Of a stretch of DNA of 64,000 nucleotides, positions 23,373-35,218 are shown piece by piece. The DNA is from Cheilinus undulatus (taxonomy: Eukaryota > Chordata > Actinopteri > Labriformes > Labridae). Positions within the stretch are counted from its first letter, which is position 1. Every line of letters starts with the position of its first letter. The stretch covers positions 36,185,000 through 36,248,999 of the forward strand of contig NC_054866.1 in assembly GCF_018320785.1 (NCBI RefSeq). Reading direction: 5' to 3'. The position numbers and the translations under genes were made by a program. The notes below the pieces were generated by a model. The model was not told the DNA's origin. It was given only the letters and a program-made list of their open reading frames with translations, and did no database searches.

Positions 23373-26240
23373 ATGGATGATTTTACAACTTTGCCTCTGT
23401 CCTCTGGCAACCACAGCAGCCGCACCAACATCACATGTTCCCGGGATAATGTCCTGAAGACGGTGGTTTTCCCCGTTCTTTACTCCTTTCTCTTTTTGAT
23501 CGGACTGACTCTTAATGGGGTGGCAGTGTGGGTGTTTTTCCGCATCCCATCCAAGTCTCACTTCATCATCTACCTGAAGAATATTGTGGTTGCAGATGTC
23601 ATCATGACCTTCACGTTCCCTTTTAAGGTACCGTTTCACTTCCTCTTGACACAGAAAGCCACTTTATGGATGTTCCTGATGTGCTTATTGGTGGTTTTTG
23701 AACTATACCAACAATGTTATTATCATGGGGTTTCAAAAAATCTTTACTGAATCATTCAAGTCCAAGTCATTCATTAAAGCTCAATAGTCTATTTCCTTGC
23801 AAGGTTTCAAGAATGCAGTTAAAATGTTCCAAAAATATTACTGAAGTGTACTAAGAGAGATTATTTAACCTTTTGGATTTCTGTATTTCTAGTAACTAAT
23901 TAGCAACACTAAATACGGGGCTGGAGTTTAAAGGTTAATAAATAGTTAACAGATAGTTTGTCAAACTTAGAAAATATGGTAAGGATTGGCATCAGTCAGA
24001 AATATCAGAATTTGGTATGCTGAATGCCCAGTTTGTCTCCATATACTGTGTAGTATTGAAATCATGCAGCTAGGGTACAGGCTGAGACTGAGGGTGACCA
24101 GAATCGTTTAATCCTGCATCTTCCTGCACATGTAGGCTACTGTCAAGTTGTCTGTGTATTTTTTAGTTCTTTAGAGCTGTGATTCTCTGCAGGACCAAAC
24201 TTCAGCAACTTCAAAAAACTCAGAACACAAATCTAATTTATTCAATGAAAAACGCTGCAGTTTGGAGCCCAAATAAAACAAGTATAACTGAACAAAGAGT
24301 GGACAAATCAAAAATGTTTTAAAAGCACAGCATTACAAAAGGAAATGTATGCATGAATTTTAATTTACAGCATTTTCCTGAGAAAAGTTGACAGTTTTTC
24401 CAGGTATTTCCTCGTTATCTGGAGAAAACCAGCTTCTTCAGCCACAGAAATAAAAAATTCATTTTTTTTCCTAAAAATCTACTCATCATTAAGAAAATCC
24501 TCAAAGATACAATTCTGTATTTAATGTATGTTCACTCAGGGCTTCCATAAATACACCCCCCCCCATTTCTTTCCTAGCACACAGTCGCGACCCACTGCAA
24601 TGGGTTTGACGACTCACCAGTCAAAAACTGCTGTTTAAAGCATGCCACTTCTATTTCTCTCTCTGTGTCTGCAATTCTTAAACAGATGAATTTTGATTAA
24701 ACGAGAGTCCATCAACCAATAATCGGTCTAAAAATTGCATGTTGTCAGCCCTAGATATAAAATGACTACTTTTGTCTTTGTATAACTTCATTTAAAATTT
24801 GGTCCCCTGGATTTCTATAAGCTTCAATACAATATGGTACATTTCCCAGACTAGTCAATCTTTTTTCCTAATCTTTTACAATTCGGCATCCCCAATTCCC
24901 TCTATATTTCCTTAAATAATGAGTGCATGACTGTTAATCATTAGGTTAATGATTTCTTTTTCACTTTAACACTTTAATCACATTTAGGTTTCCTAATATT
25001 CCATACATTTGTTAAATACTCCTCCCCAGCAAAGTTATTCATTTCATCTTTGAACCGGCTTGGTAACATTTAGCATCCCTAACATTGTATTCATTTCAAT
25101 TATAAGGATGTTATTAATATTTATTATTCTGTTTTTCATTCCATCTCTCAATCCCTTTGTAGGCAACCTGGCATACCAAGATTTAATTTGTATCCATGTG
25201 TGTATTCACAAAAATGCAACCCTTTAATGACAATTTGGGATCCAAGAGTTTGGTTCATGTTAGGATGCATTAGTTGAAAGTTACATCTTTATAATACATT
25301 TAAACAGGGGAAACTTAGAAAATGTCAGCATATCACCAAACTGTAACAGACTCTGGAAGAATTTAAGTGTTTAATAAAGTGCATGTTTCTACAGGTGTTA
25401 TCAGACTCCAACATCGCCTCCACAGGCCTGCGTATATTTGTGTGTCGGGTTTCTTCAGTGCTCTTCTACCTCACCATGTACATCAGCATCCTCTTCTTCG
25501 GCCTCATCAGCATCGACCGCTGCAGAAAGACTCTGAAGCCCTTCAGGGGGACTAATGCAGCCCGACTGACTCGTCGAAAAATCCTCTCAGGAGCCATCTG
25601 GACGTTTCAACTGATTCTCTGTCTGCCCAACGTGATCCTCACGAGTAAAACCCCCGAGTCCCCGTATTTCAAGTGCAGTGACCTGAAGACAAAGGCTGGG
25701 CTGTACTGGCATGAGGTGGTGAATTATGTCTGCCAGGTTGTGTTCTGGAGCAACCTGGTGACGGTAGTCGTTTGTTATACTCTGATCACTAAGGAGCTGT
25801 ACAGATCATACTCCCGCACTAAATCCCAGGGCTCTAGAGGGACTGTGTGTAAAGCACCGAGTGGAGGAACGGTCCGAAAGCCAGGACAGGCTAAAAGAAA
25901 AATGAATGTAAATGTGTTCCTGGTGCTGGCGGTGTTCTTTGTGTGCTTTGTGCCGTTTCACTTTGCTCGTGTGCCGTACACAATGAGCCAGACTCGAGTG
26001 GTTCTCTTTGACTGCAAACTTAAGCTCTTCTTTTTTCAGCTGAAGGAAAGCACGCTCTTCCTCTCATCTTCCAACTCTGTTCTGGATCCTCTGATCTACT
26101 TCTTCCTCTGTAAGTCGTTCAGGACCACTCTGTTCAAGAGCCTGAGACTGCCGGCTGGAACCTGCAGCTGGTTGCTAAATAGGGGATCAGAGAATGACAC
26201 AGACAGCACCCCTATGAGAGACTCCTCTGTGCATGCATAG
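23373..26240 (+). CDS. p2ry12: P2Y12-like purinergic receptor (gene A), two coding exons
   Basis: Exons 23373-23627 and 25395-26240 join in phase 0 (donor AAG|GTACCG, acceptor TCTACAG|GTG), giving 366 residues with seven membrane segments. P2RY12 is a plasma-membrane Gi-coupled ADP receptor. Marks of the subfamily: FIIYLKN before TM2, FPFK|VLSDS, conserved cysteines C102 and C179, WHEVVNYVCQVVFW and CYTLITKELYRSY in TM5 almost as in mammalian P2Y12, HFARVPYTMSQTR in TM6 with H274 and R277, KEST at 302-305, and DPLIY at 316-320. The N-terminus carries NHSS and NITC glycosylation sites. The ATG follows a clear 3' splice site. Oddities: DRC (126-128) replaces DRY, and intracellular loop 3 is about 20 residues longer than in mammals. 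The 1.77-kb intron in TM2 holds a decayed hAT-like element. P2RY12 orthology is likely; a tree would settle it. Confidence 0.93.
24177..24633. mobile_element. decayed hAT-like element inside gene A intron
   Basis: The right end carries CGCGACCCACTGCAATGGGTT and then CTCACCAGTC...ACTGCTG, the degraded form of the fish hAT terminus GACTCACCAGTTGAGAACCACTG. The left end has CTGTGATTCTCTGCAGGACC. The flanking TCTTTAGA and TTTAAAGC are only roughly alike. It lies wholly in the intron. Confidence 0.45.
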
Positions 26241-26620
26241 GGCAACTGATGCTGATAAAGACTTTTTACAGAGTGGTTAAAGACATGGTAATCTCATCTG
26301 TAAATCCGCGTTAGGCCGTTCACAAACAAGTCCCTACACCCTTCTCCCTATGTACTTCTACTCTTGCGTGGAGGGCCTGCCATATGAAGTGCCAACAAAA
26401 CTTTATGAGACACCTCTAAATAAGGATAAAATCCCATTATCATACAGATGTAAATAAGTCAAAAACACAACAAAACATTATATACAGGATCTAACTGATA
26501 AGTGCCCGCCTTGAAAACAGTAACTGTGTTTATTTAAATATAGTGTTGCATATTTGAAGGGGACAGAAGAAATCTTGCTTCTTATAAAGCTTAGATTGAG
26601 AACAATAACATCTAAGAAAA

Positions 26621-26626
26621 AATAAA
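26621..26626 (+). terminator. candidate poly(A) signal of gene A
   Basis: AATAAA about 380 bases after the stop codon of gene A, in an A-rich stretch. Plausible but unverified. Confidence 0.35.
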
Positions 26627-26805
26627 TTCAAACTAAAAAATAAAGGACTATTTTCTCAGATTCTGGAGTGATTTCAATGACTGTCTTTTTGCATGAACAG
26701 ATTTTAAGAAGACAACTCATTATATGATTTATGGGAAACCATTGTTTACAAAGGAGTGAAGGAATTTAACCCAAAGTACTTGTACATGAAGCATGCAAGG
26801 AGTAT

Positions 26806-26960
26806 AGGGTTGAATGGTGATGCAGTGATTAGCACTGTTGCCTAACAGCATGAAGGTTCCTGGTTCAAACCCGTATGGGACTGGGCCTCTGCATTGAGTT
26901 TGCATGCATGAGTTTCCATCTAAGGCATGCATCAGTGAAGCATTATGCCCCTCCCACCTG
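26806..26960 (+). mobile_element. tRNA-like SINE or related repeat
   Basis: Contains the widespread fish sequence GGTGATGCAGTGATTAGCAC (A-box region), then GCCTAACAGCATGAAGGTTC and a B-box-like GGTTCAAACCC at about 26862, followed by GAGTTTGCATGC. Degenerate; not a functional tRNA gene. Confidence 0.5.
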
Positions 26961-26998
26961 TTTCTTACCTCCTTTTTTAAATTGAAAGGCCTTTGTAA

Positions 26999-27518
26999 CA
27001 AGGTTGTTATAGTTAACTAAAACTAACTAAAAAACTAAAGTTCAAAGATCATTTTAGTTAACTGAAACTAAATAAAAACTAAGCTTTACCAAAAAAAGTG
27101 AAAACTAACTAAAACTGTATAGTGCGCTTACAAAACTAACTAAAATAAGATAAAAATGGAGACAAAATATCCTTAGTTTTAGTCTTTGACACAACCACAC
27201 TGACTGGCACCTACACACAAATCTGGGGAGTGTAAAGTTGCCTGATCTGATTGGTTAAGACTTCACACACTGGCAGTTTTATGTCTGGAGTTGTAGTCAA
27301 ACAACATCACTAAGTAACTAAAATGATAAGTGAAGAGTAGCCTGTTTTAATATGTTTATAAAAATGTATGACGCTCACTCTGCCCCGATATCTAGCTGCA
27401 AAAAAAAACCCTAACACTAAAACTAATCAAAACTAAAATAAAACTAAGTATTTTTGCAAAATAAAAACTAAACTAAACTAACAAACCAGCAGTCAAAACT
27501 AATAAAAACTAACCTTGC
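26999..27518. mobile_element. AACTAAAA-rich non-autonomous repeat
   Basis: Begins CAAGGTTGTTATAGTTAACT and ends with AAAACTAACCTTGCTTT, giving short inverted ends of CAAGGTTxxT type. The body is filled with AACTAAAA units on the same strand at both ends. It is a common fish interspersed repeat type; the class was not determined. Confidence 0.5.
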
Positions 27519-27631
27519 TTTGCAATAAAATCTTTATACATCACAGGGTGTTTTAACTAAAAAATGAACTAAAGTTTCCAATAAATGGATAAATTTAGCA
27601 TTTTGAGGGAGAAAGTTGTTGAAAACTGGCA

Positions 27632-27790
27632 ATGCCTGGATGCAGATGGCCTAGCAGTTAGGTCACTACTCATGTACATGGGCTGCCAGGGTTCAAGTCT
27701 GGCCTGTGACTCCTTTCCTAATCACTCATCCCTGTTTCTGACACTATCTACTGTCCTCCTCTCTAAAACAAAGCTATAAAACGCCCCAAA
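27632..27790 (+). mobile_element. tRNA-derived SINE copy
   Basis: A-box-like GGCCTAGCAGTTAGG and B-box GGTTCAAGTCTGGCC are spaced as in a tRNA-derived promoter. They are followed by the same body as at 17640 (CTGTTTCTGACACTATCTAC, then TCCTCTCTAAAA) and a TATAAAACGCCCCAAAA tail. Not a functional tRNA: cloverleaf pairing is not evident. Confidence 0.6.
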
Positions 27791-28019
27791 ATACTGTACA
27801 AAAAAAAGTGGCAATGTTTCTCAGATATAAGCTAAGATGTGATAAACCTTTGTTCCACAATTGGGGGAAATATGGTCAGGGTTTGGGTAAGAGTTAAGGT
27901 AAAGGTTGGGACAGCAAGAATTCAACCTGACCTGCAAAAACTGATAACAAAACGATGAACAAAGCTGTGTAAATAGTCTGCTTACATGAAAACACTCTAA
28001 CGCAATTAAAATAGACCAA

Positions 28020-28390
28020 GCTAAAACTAACAAAGCTATGTTAGCTGCATAAGCTACACAGATAATGTAGCTGAAAGCTGTACACCTTTTGCAGTTTTGT
28101 GAAGCTCATAAACCCATATTTTATCCATGTATGCAGCTAACGTAGCAAAGGCTGATGTAGCTATGGCTAATGAAGATATATCAATATTAGCTTATGCTAC
28201 ATTTGCTTAAAGTAACTATGCTATGTTAACTACGTTACCTAAATAGCCAACATAGCTGCTTTAGCATTAGTTGCATTTTCTGAAGCTCATGTTGCTAAAG
28301 CTAAAGCTAACTTGGCTATTTTGTTGTTGTATTGTTATCTATGTCGCTAGTATAGCTTTCTTAGCTTTAGCTAAAGCCAACGAAGGGAAC
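28020..28390. repeat. GCTA/TAGC-rich degenerate tract
   Basis: Over about 370 bases the words GCTA, TAGC and AGCT recur every 8-15 bases on both strands (AGCTGCATAAGCTA, TTAGCTTTAGCTAAAG). It appears to be a decayed short tandem repeat with a self-complementary core. No gene. Confidence 0.55.
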
Positions 28391-31300
28391 CACTGTTCAT
28401 TTTACTTCTTCTGAAACAGGTCTACATAATTCAATCCCAGATTAGTCCTCTGACCTTATTTTCTTTTTTTATTCACAATATCTTCTTTAGTCTGTAATGT
28501 CTGCAGTGTGGTTATTTCATGAATGTAACTGCCAGACTTTGTTTATGACTAAAGTTGAATTTAAAAAAAAAAAAAAACTTTCTAAAACAGGAATAGGTGG
28601 TACTGGGAAATTATGTCACTTCTGTCCTGGTGGCGTCTCACAGTAGTGGTCTTCGAGAGGGGTCACCTGAGATCTGCAGTCTGCAGCCAGAGTCAACTTT
28701 TGGAACAGCTTTTCTCCTTCAATTTGTGTGAAATTTATCCATGATATGACAATGGTGGCTTACTAATTAGTCAACATTATCAAGTGCAGTTTTATTGAAA
28801 AACTTCTCAATTCAACTATGAATGTGAAAATGGAGATGGGCGAGCTGAGCAGTCTGTCACACTGAGTGGCCAATCCCTGCATGGCTTTGATGCATTCAGT
28901 GGGGAAGTAGCGTCTCACAGTCAGAAGACATGATTGTTATTACTTATTCTAGGACAAAAAAATCATCCTGAGTTTAAAGGTTGTCTTCACATTGCCTGTG
29001 GAGTAAAAGCAACAAAACATGTACATGCATTTTCAAGCTGACTTTTGCGAAACTCAAAACCAACACAAGCACTTTTTTTATTATGTTTTCCTTTCTGTTC
29101 TCTATTCCAGTTAACATCCTAAACCCCAACATTTACTTCCTCTACTCTAATACCATGACCTGAAAAGAAATGTGATGCTTTTACTTACAACTTGGAAACC
29201 TATCTTAAGCTCTATTTTTCTCAGCATGTCCCACATGTATATCAAACAGTAACTCCTGCCAGTAAAATCCCATCAATAAACTTTGATCTCCAGTTGCAAT
29301 CTACATGATTTCATAGACTATTTGAACCATAAAGTAGGTGGAAGTGATTTGCATAAATGTTGTATATATTTTTCCTATTTTTTTTTTAGCTTATTTCAAT
29401 GCTTTCAAACCAGCTAAGAAGAGAAACATACTGATGGACAGAGAGACGACTACAGGGGCTATCTAAAAGACTGGGATGTGTGTTGAAACAGCCCAAAGAC
29501 TTGGACAGGCCAGTTCTCAGAAATCATAATGAAACAGCAAAAAAGGAAGTTAGAATGCTTTTATATTTTGTTAGTCTTGTGGTTATCACATAATGAGCAT
29601 TGCAGTACTTTGAGTGAAGTCAATGAATTACTTTCCTCCCCTGATTACAGGAAATAGAAATAATAATTATTAGACCCAAATGTATTTTTTGTTTATCATT
29701 ATATGAAAAAGTGAATAAAGTTGTTTGTCATGTTTTTAATGTCAAGACAAGACCTGGATCTGAACTACAAATGCAAGATTTACCTAAAAACATTGTTGTA
29801 TGGTTAAGCACCTTGTGTGCTATTTGAATACATTTGCCCCAACTGCTGCTCTGAATTCATGGATTTGCATCTTTCTGGTTAAGAGGGCTCTGGCACCTAG
29901 GTCAAACACCATTTGTAGGTGTTAACTATGCCAGGTGTCACAGTGTGAAGTTAAGGACATGACCATTGTTGGTGAGTGTATTAATTTAATGTACAGTGTG
30001 TTTTAATAAATGTTATGTGGGGTTAGACATGGGTGTGACTGGAAAAAGTAAACATTTGACTGTTGTTGTTTTCTAAATGAACTTATAAAATGTGCTTAAA
30101 TATCTTAAAACGTTCTCCAGAGGATAACAAATGAAAGCATGTTCAAGTATGGTTGTTATATTAGAGGAAAGATTCCATGTTATTAAATCAGATCATGCTT
30201 AGAAGCTTTAATTTGGCTTTGTGGAGATCAAACTGATGGTTACCTTAGACAATTTTCTAGCAGTGTCCTTTAGCCAATGCTTCCTCTTCAAAGTGCTAAT
30301 TCTGTGAAGTACAGTTTTTACTACTGTTACCATTTGTAAATAAATAGGAGTGCATGTACAAAATGACTCAATGAAATCTGACAATCCCGGGTTAATGCTA
30401 TGGATTTATTGTTTCAGTTTAGTTTCTTTCTTTGTGTCAGTAACCCTGTTAAATAAACAATTACAATCAGAGATTATCTTAAGGAATTTCCTTTGTTATG
30501 CTTTTATTCTGTTATTTGCCCCATCTTTTAAGCAAAGGAAAGAAAATCAGGAAGTCCTGATACATTTAAAGTTAAGTCATACTGTAAGTTTAAGTGAATT
30601 GAAACATTCAAAGGCACAGCAGTGTCCCTGTTTTAAGCCCCTATAATCTATATACATGTTTGTTTGATATATTTATTGTTACTTTGTGTGACAGAGTAAT
30701 CTAATCTGTTAAACACCATTACTTTGCATGTTGAAAACAAATCCAACAATTACATAACCTTCCTCAAACACAGTGTCAAAAGTTCCACAATGCATTCAAA
30801 TATTTGGGTTGGGCATTCAAAACCAAATGATTGTAGCAAATGTTTTCACTAATGGTAAATGCAAATCACAGGGGAACATTTAGAGCAGAATGTAGTATAG
30901 AACACACGTGAGGTACCAACTGATGACAGGAAAAAAATCCCCTCAAACCATTCAATAAATTCTGAAAATGAAATGAAATGGAAATTATCCTCACATCCCT
31001 ACTCAGTGTGGTTAGAAGTAAACTCATGCAAATGTTCACTTGTCAAATCACTTCATTTTACTTTCAAATTTCTTAAAACATAGTTAAGTAATAATAAAAG
31101 CTAATAAAAAGTGCAATACCCCGCTAACATGAGGATTGCGTTAGGGTTTAGGTTAAAAGATAATCTTACTTTTTTTGCCCAGGTCTACTGATCCAAGAGT
31201 TGCTATGTTGTTGCACTGCATGGCCATGCATTTATGTAAGTGGCACAGTCGCTCTAATAACTAGGCCCAAATCCAGACTCTATGCTGAGGAGGTTGCCCC

Positions 31301-31520
31301 AGTCTTCACTGTTCTAGTTATTTTTCCAGGAATTTTTACACATTAAATGGTTAGGGCAAGGGCTAGGGGTAAGGAACTTTAAGGCTTTAGATATAGTTAA
31401 GTTTATAGTCTGGAGTGAGGGTGGATGTTATAAATTAGGCTTAAGGATAGGTTAACCTCCACCTTCCACATACTCCTTCCTTCTCTTAGACAGACGGTCC
31501 CTTATGTAATACTATACCAT
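28391..31520. other. no gene recognised
   Basis: AT-rich spacer with short frames and an A run near 28562-28577. No domains, RNA genes or complete transposons could be supported. Confidence 0.4.
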
Positions 31521-32050
31521 TTACTAGAGGTGGGAATCACTAGTGGCCCCATGATACAATATTATCATGATATTTGGGTCACGACTCGATATTATTGCGA
31601 TTTTAAACATTTTGCATTAAAGTATTATGATACCATATATCACGACATATTATGATCTAAACCATTTTTTCAACTGTTCAGCTAATTTAGCATTAGTCTT
31701 GCCCTGATGTTTGTAATATTTCCACAGTATTTTATTTCCATGTAGCACTTCTTGCAAACCTATGTGTCATGTCCATCTCATTTGGCCCTGCTTGCCTTGC
31801 TAATGTCCTTCCCCTGGTGTTGCCATGTCTGTTGTACAAACTTTCTCTTGTTCTATGATCGCCACCTCTGCCAACCTCACTGAACAAACAGTTGTCCAAG
31901 CAATTGATTTTATATTTCCATTCTAATAGACTTCAGTTCATTTTAGAAGTTCATTTGAAAAAAATCAATACTTGGTGGATGAGACAATACGATATATCAT
32001 CAGACAAAATATCACGATACTATACTGTATCGATTTTTTCTCCCCCCCAC
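31520..32050. repeat. candidate interspersed repeat with ATATCACGATA ends
   Basis: The left part has GATACAATATTATCATGATA and TATATCACGAC. The right part has ACGATATATCATC, ATATCACGATAC and TGTATCGATTTTTT. This pair of TATCGATA-rich ends flanking a non-coding body is typical of a fish repeat family. The boundaries are approximate. Confidence 0.4.
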
Positions 32051-32054
32051 CATT

Positions 32055-32470
32055 GACAAAGGATGTCCAAACTATGGCTCTCGGGGCAACTGTATGAGGC
32101 CCATGGACCATTCTTTTATCGGCTCATATCAAATTTTTAAAATAAAATTATGTTCCACATTTGGACTTAAAACTTGTCCTCTCTTGTACAGTACCTCTCA
32201 TTTTATGCCACTAATTGGTGCTCCAGTGTTTTCCATCCATTTACGTACAGAAAAAATCTGGGAAGCGTTTTATTTGATTTTTCTGGATTTTTATAGTCGT
32301 TGTTTTTAGCTTAGCATGTATAGTGCAGTGAAAGGACACACGTGACAGCACCTTACCGGCCATTACGAGTCGCAACAGCGAAACAAAAAAAACAGTGACC
32401 CTATTACAACTTATTTTGCTATAGTACATGTTAAAAGGGAAAAGATAAAAGGTAATGGCACTTTTTGTAA
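32055..32470. repeat. candidate hAT-derived fragment
   Basis: Begins GATGTCCAAACTATGGCTCTCGGGG, resembling the GTCCAAACTACGGCCC start of fish hAT-related repeats. No matching far end was found, so only a fragment is proposed. Confidence 0.3.
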
Positions 32471-33188
32471 CTGTCAGTCGTTCCGGTGAAAGTTCTGCGG
32501 CTCTCTGCTATTACGAACTCTGACCCAGGACTTTGCATTGTGGGTAACAGTAGGCAAAGCAGACTGGTCTGATGCATACCGTGAAATTTTCCCAAATCAG
32601 TATGTCATCTGGGTATTTTTGGCATACTGCAACTTTTGCATTTGTTCGCATACTGCATACTACATTTTAGGCAAATCAGTACGCACTGCTAGTATAGTAG
32701 GTAAATTCAGAAACAGCCTCCTCTGTTGTCCTCCTGTTGTCCCACCCCTTTTACACCTGATAGGTTGATCAGAGACTAACTTACACCCTTTTCTCTCTTG
32801 GCTGACACCTGTCTAACCAGTCAACAACTCTCGTCATTGAATAATGCATTCAAGGGCCATTAGAAATGATAAGGTTTTACAATTACTTCACAATGCTCTC
32901 CTTTGGGACATCAATGTGAAATATCGCTGAGAATATATTGTTTAGATCTTATTTAGCACAAAGTACACACTTCTTTCCCTTGATCAAAATGAAAGAAAAT
33001 TTAAACTAAATACACATTAGCACATTTAACCAGGTGCTACATCAAAAATATTGAAATGGACAGAAAATCAACCTCAGAAAGATGCACAGGAAAATCTGGG
33101 GAGTAATTAGTGGGGTTCTGTTAAAGCTGACGATGTGCAAATCCTGTTGACTTAATCTCTGTGTCTCTTTATAAACACAGATTTCAAG

Positions 33189-34178
33189 ATGGCATCTGAC
33201 AACTCTACACTCCTCCGCTCTGACTGTGCTTCCTTTGACTCTGAACTTTTAAATACAGCTGACGCATGCTTTTATTTTCTTTTGTTCCCAATTGCATTTG
33301 TGCTTAATGGCATAGCTGCTTGGGTGTCCTTTCACCTCCAGTCTACCTCTACCTTCATTGTGTATCTAAAAAACCTGGTGGCTGCCGACTTCCTCATGAC
33401 ACTTATGCTCCCACCAATGGCAGCTAGCAGACTATCTGGAGCAACAGTGTGGCTGATGGCGTTTGATTGTCGCTTCTCATCTGTCATTTTCTACAGCTGT
33501 ATGTACACAAGTATCGCCTTAATGGGTCTTATAAGCCTTGACCGCTTCTTCAAAATTGTTCGGCCTTGTGGGAAGGCACTGGGACAAAGCGTCACCTTCA
33601 GTGTTGTTACATCTAGCTTGGTTTGGTTGGTATTATTTGCCGGCACAGCTATCCCAACAATGATTCTGACAGACGAGAGTCCAGTGAATGTAACATCACA
33701 GAACTGCATGTCTCTGAAAAGTCCAACTGCTATGGCCCTCCATAGCTACGTGGTCCTCTCGATGGAACTTCTCTTCTGGATCGTCAGCATACTAATTGTG
33801 TCCTGCTATGTATGCATCACCATGAAAGTCCTACAGTCATTCAGAAACTCTGGGAGCAATAACAGCCAAGGAAGGAAGAGGACCAAGCTGAGGGTCTTCT
33901 TTATACTTCTTGTGTTTTTTGTGTGTTTTGTGCCTCTTCATATTGTACGCATTCCATCTACAATTCATCAACTCTTACACATCCACAGCTGCATGGATTC
34001 GTGGGTGAAAATAGGCCACAAATTTTGCCTGTGGCTCTCGTCTACCAATGCCTGTTTGGACCCCCTACTCTACATCTACCTGTGCAGGGAGTACCGAGAC
34101 AAGCTAGTGGACATGCTGAAAGCTAGAGGGATCTGTGTCGGCTTGTTTTCAGATGAAAAAGAGGAGGATTCCCAGTAG
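33189..34178 (+). CDS. P2Y13/14-like receptor (gene B), intronless coding region
   Basis: A single 329-residue frame with seven membrane segments, of the P2Y12-type Gi-coupled nucleotide receptor family, acting at the plasma membrane. Evidence: FIVYLKNLVAADFLMTLMLP in TM2, CRFSSVIFY in TM3 (shared with mammalian P2RY13), DRF at 118-120, disulphide cysteines C94 and C173, extracellular C13 and C268, VFFVCFVPLHIVRIPST in TM6 with H251 and R254, and NACLDPLLYIYLCREY in TM7. The ATG lies nine bases after a 3' splice site (AACACAG ending at 33180), so a 5' untranslated exon is expected. The lysine usual 14 residues before the DPxxY aspartate is replaced by H277. NST (5) and NVT (167) are possible glycosylation sites. 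It is a clear tandem paralogue of gene C, sharing QSFRNSGSNN before TM6. P2RY13 versus P2RY14 orthology is unresolved. Confidence 0.92.
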   Translation: MASDNSTLLRSDCASFDSELLNTADACFYFLLFPIAFVLNGIAAWVSFHLQSTSTFIVYLKNLVAADFLMTLMLPPMAASRLSGATVWLMAFDCRFSSVIFYSCMYTSIALMGLISLDRFFKIVRPCGKALGQSVTFSVVTSSLVWLVLFAGTAIPTMILTDESPVNVTSQNCMSLKSPTAMALHSYVVLSMELLFWIVSILIVSCYVCITMKVLQSFRNSGSNNSQGRKRTKLRVFFILLVFFVCFVPLHIVRIPSTIHQLLHIHSCMDSWVKIGHKFCLWLSSTNACLDPLLYIYLCREYRDKLVDMLKARGICVGLFSDEKEEDSQ

Positions 34179-34405
34179 AGAGATGCCATTTCAGGAGACC
34201 TCACTCCACATCTCTGCATCCCTCTGTCAACCCCCCTGTTTTTCATTTTTGAGTTATCTTAGATAAATAATCTGTGTAGAAATACTGGTGTTTTTATATG
34301 GAATGATCACTGTCTGCTGTATGTGATGACAAATGATATCAAAAATGTCAGAAAACCTTGTCAAAATGTACGTTTTGGTGTTATTAAAGTAAGATATCCA
34401 AACAT

Positions 34406-34411
34406 AATAAA
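34406..34411 (+). terminator. poly(A) signal of gene B
   Basis: AATAAA 228 bases after the stop codon, followed within 20 bases by a GT-rich stretch (TTTGTGTGTGG), the usual downstream element. Confidence 0.55.
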
Positions 34412-34655
34412 TGCATTTCTGTTTGTGTGTGGTATCTATCTAGAAAGATAACAAAGTTTGCAGATAACAGTCAGAGTGACCTTTCACAGTCTCTGATAGG
34501 TTTGAAATTCTTCCAGTGGTGATGCCTTTATTTTGATAGACTTGTAGTTTGGGCAGGTTAGACAGGATTGACAGGCACAAAGAAAGGTTAATGTAAAAAC
34601 AAACACACACGCAAACTAAAACATGAGATCTGGCACAACATGAACTTAGGACATG

Positions 34656-35218
34656 CCCTTTCCCACCAAGCCAGTTCCAGTGCTGGTTCAGAGGCAGTGC
34701 TTACTCTAGCACCACTTCTTGGCATTTCTCTTGCCATAGCTGTTGCTCAGGGCCAAAACAAAACAACAGATCCAGAATAGCTGGCAACTCCTTGCCAGTC
34801 CAGGGGTTCACATGAGGCCTTATGCCGGTCTCTGGGGGAGAGGCTTTTAATGCACAGGTAACCAGGAAGATGGCAACAGAGCTTTAAATGAGACGGCAAG
34901 ACAACAAACGTGACTATTGTTCAAACGTCAGAACAAGAAGCACAAAGGCATTGGACCAGTGTCATTTGGACTTTAAGGAAAGGTGGAAGCCAGCAGGAAA
35001 GCTTGCAGAGTGATATATCTCTTTTGTTGTGCCTGAATTTGGCTGGGAAAACAGATATGCATGCCAATTTTTACAGTGACTGATGATGTGACTCTCTGGC
35101 CAGCACTAGCCCTTGGAAAAGCAACCCGGTTCACTGGCTGTTCTTAAATCGAACCATCTGCAAACTGGCTCCAGCTCTAGGCCAGAACCGGCCCTTGAAC
35201 TGACTTGGTGGGACAGGG
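34656..35218. mobile_element. non-autonomous TIR element (CCCACCAAG ends)
   Basis: A 563-bp element whose ends pair as inverted repeats: CCCTTTCCCACCAAGCCAGT on the left against the reverse complement of ACTGACTTGGTGGGACAGGG on the right. The similarity continues into GTTCCAGTGCTGGTTC and GAACCGGCCCTTGAAC. It is non-coding. No convincing target-site duplication was seen, so the superfamily is open. Confidence 0.65.

Noticed and set aside
23628-23750. Read-through of gene A exon 1 as a short truncated receptor
   Set aside because: The frame past 23627 loses receptor similarity exactly at a GT donor, and the missing part is found in phase at 25395.
25367-25555. Alternative frame overlapping gene A exon 2
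   Set aside because: Shadow frame with no family resemblance. The other frame continues the receptor.
27640-27710. tRNA gene
   Set aside because: A- and B-box-like words are present, but the body and tail match a SINE also found at 17640, and no cloverleaf is apparent.
33170-33178. TATA box (TATAAACA) just before gene B
   Set aside because: It lies within a few bases of a 3' splice site and of the ATG, leaving no room for a 5' leader. Better read as part of the acceptor region.
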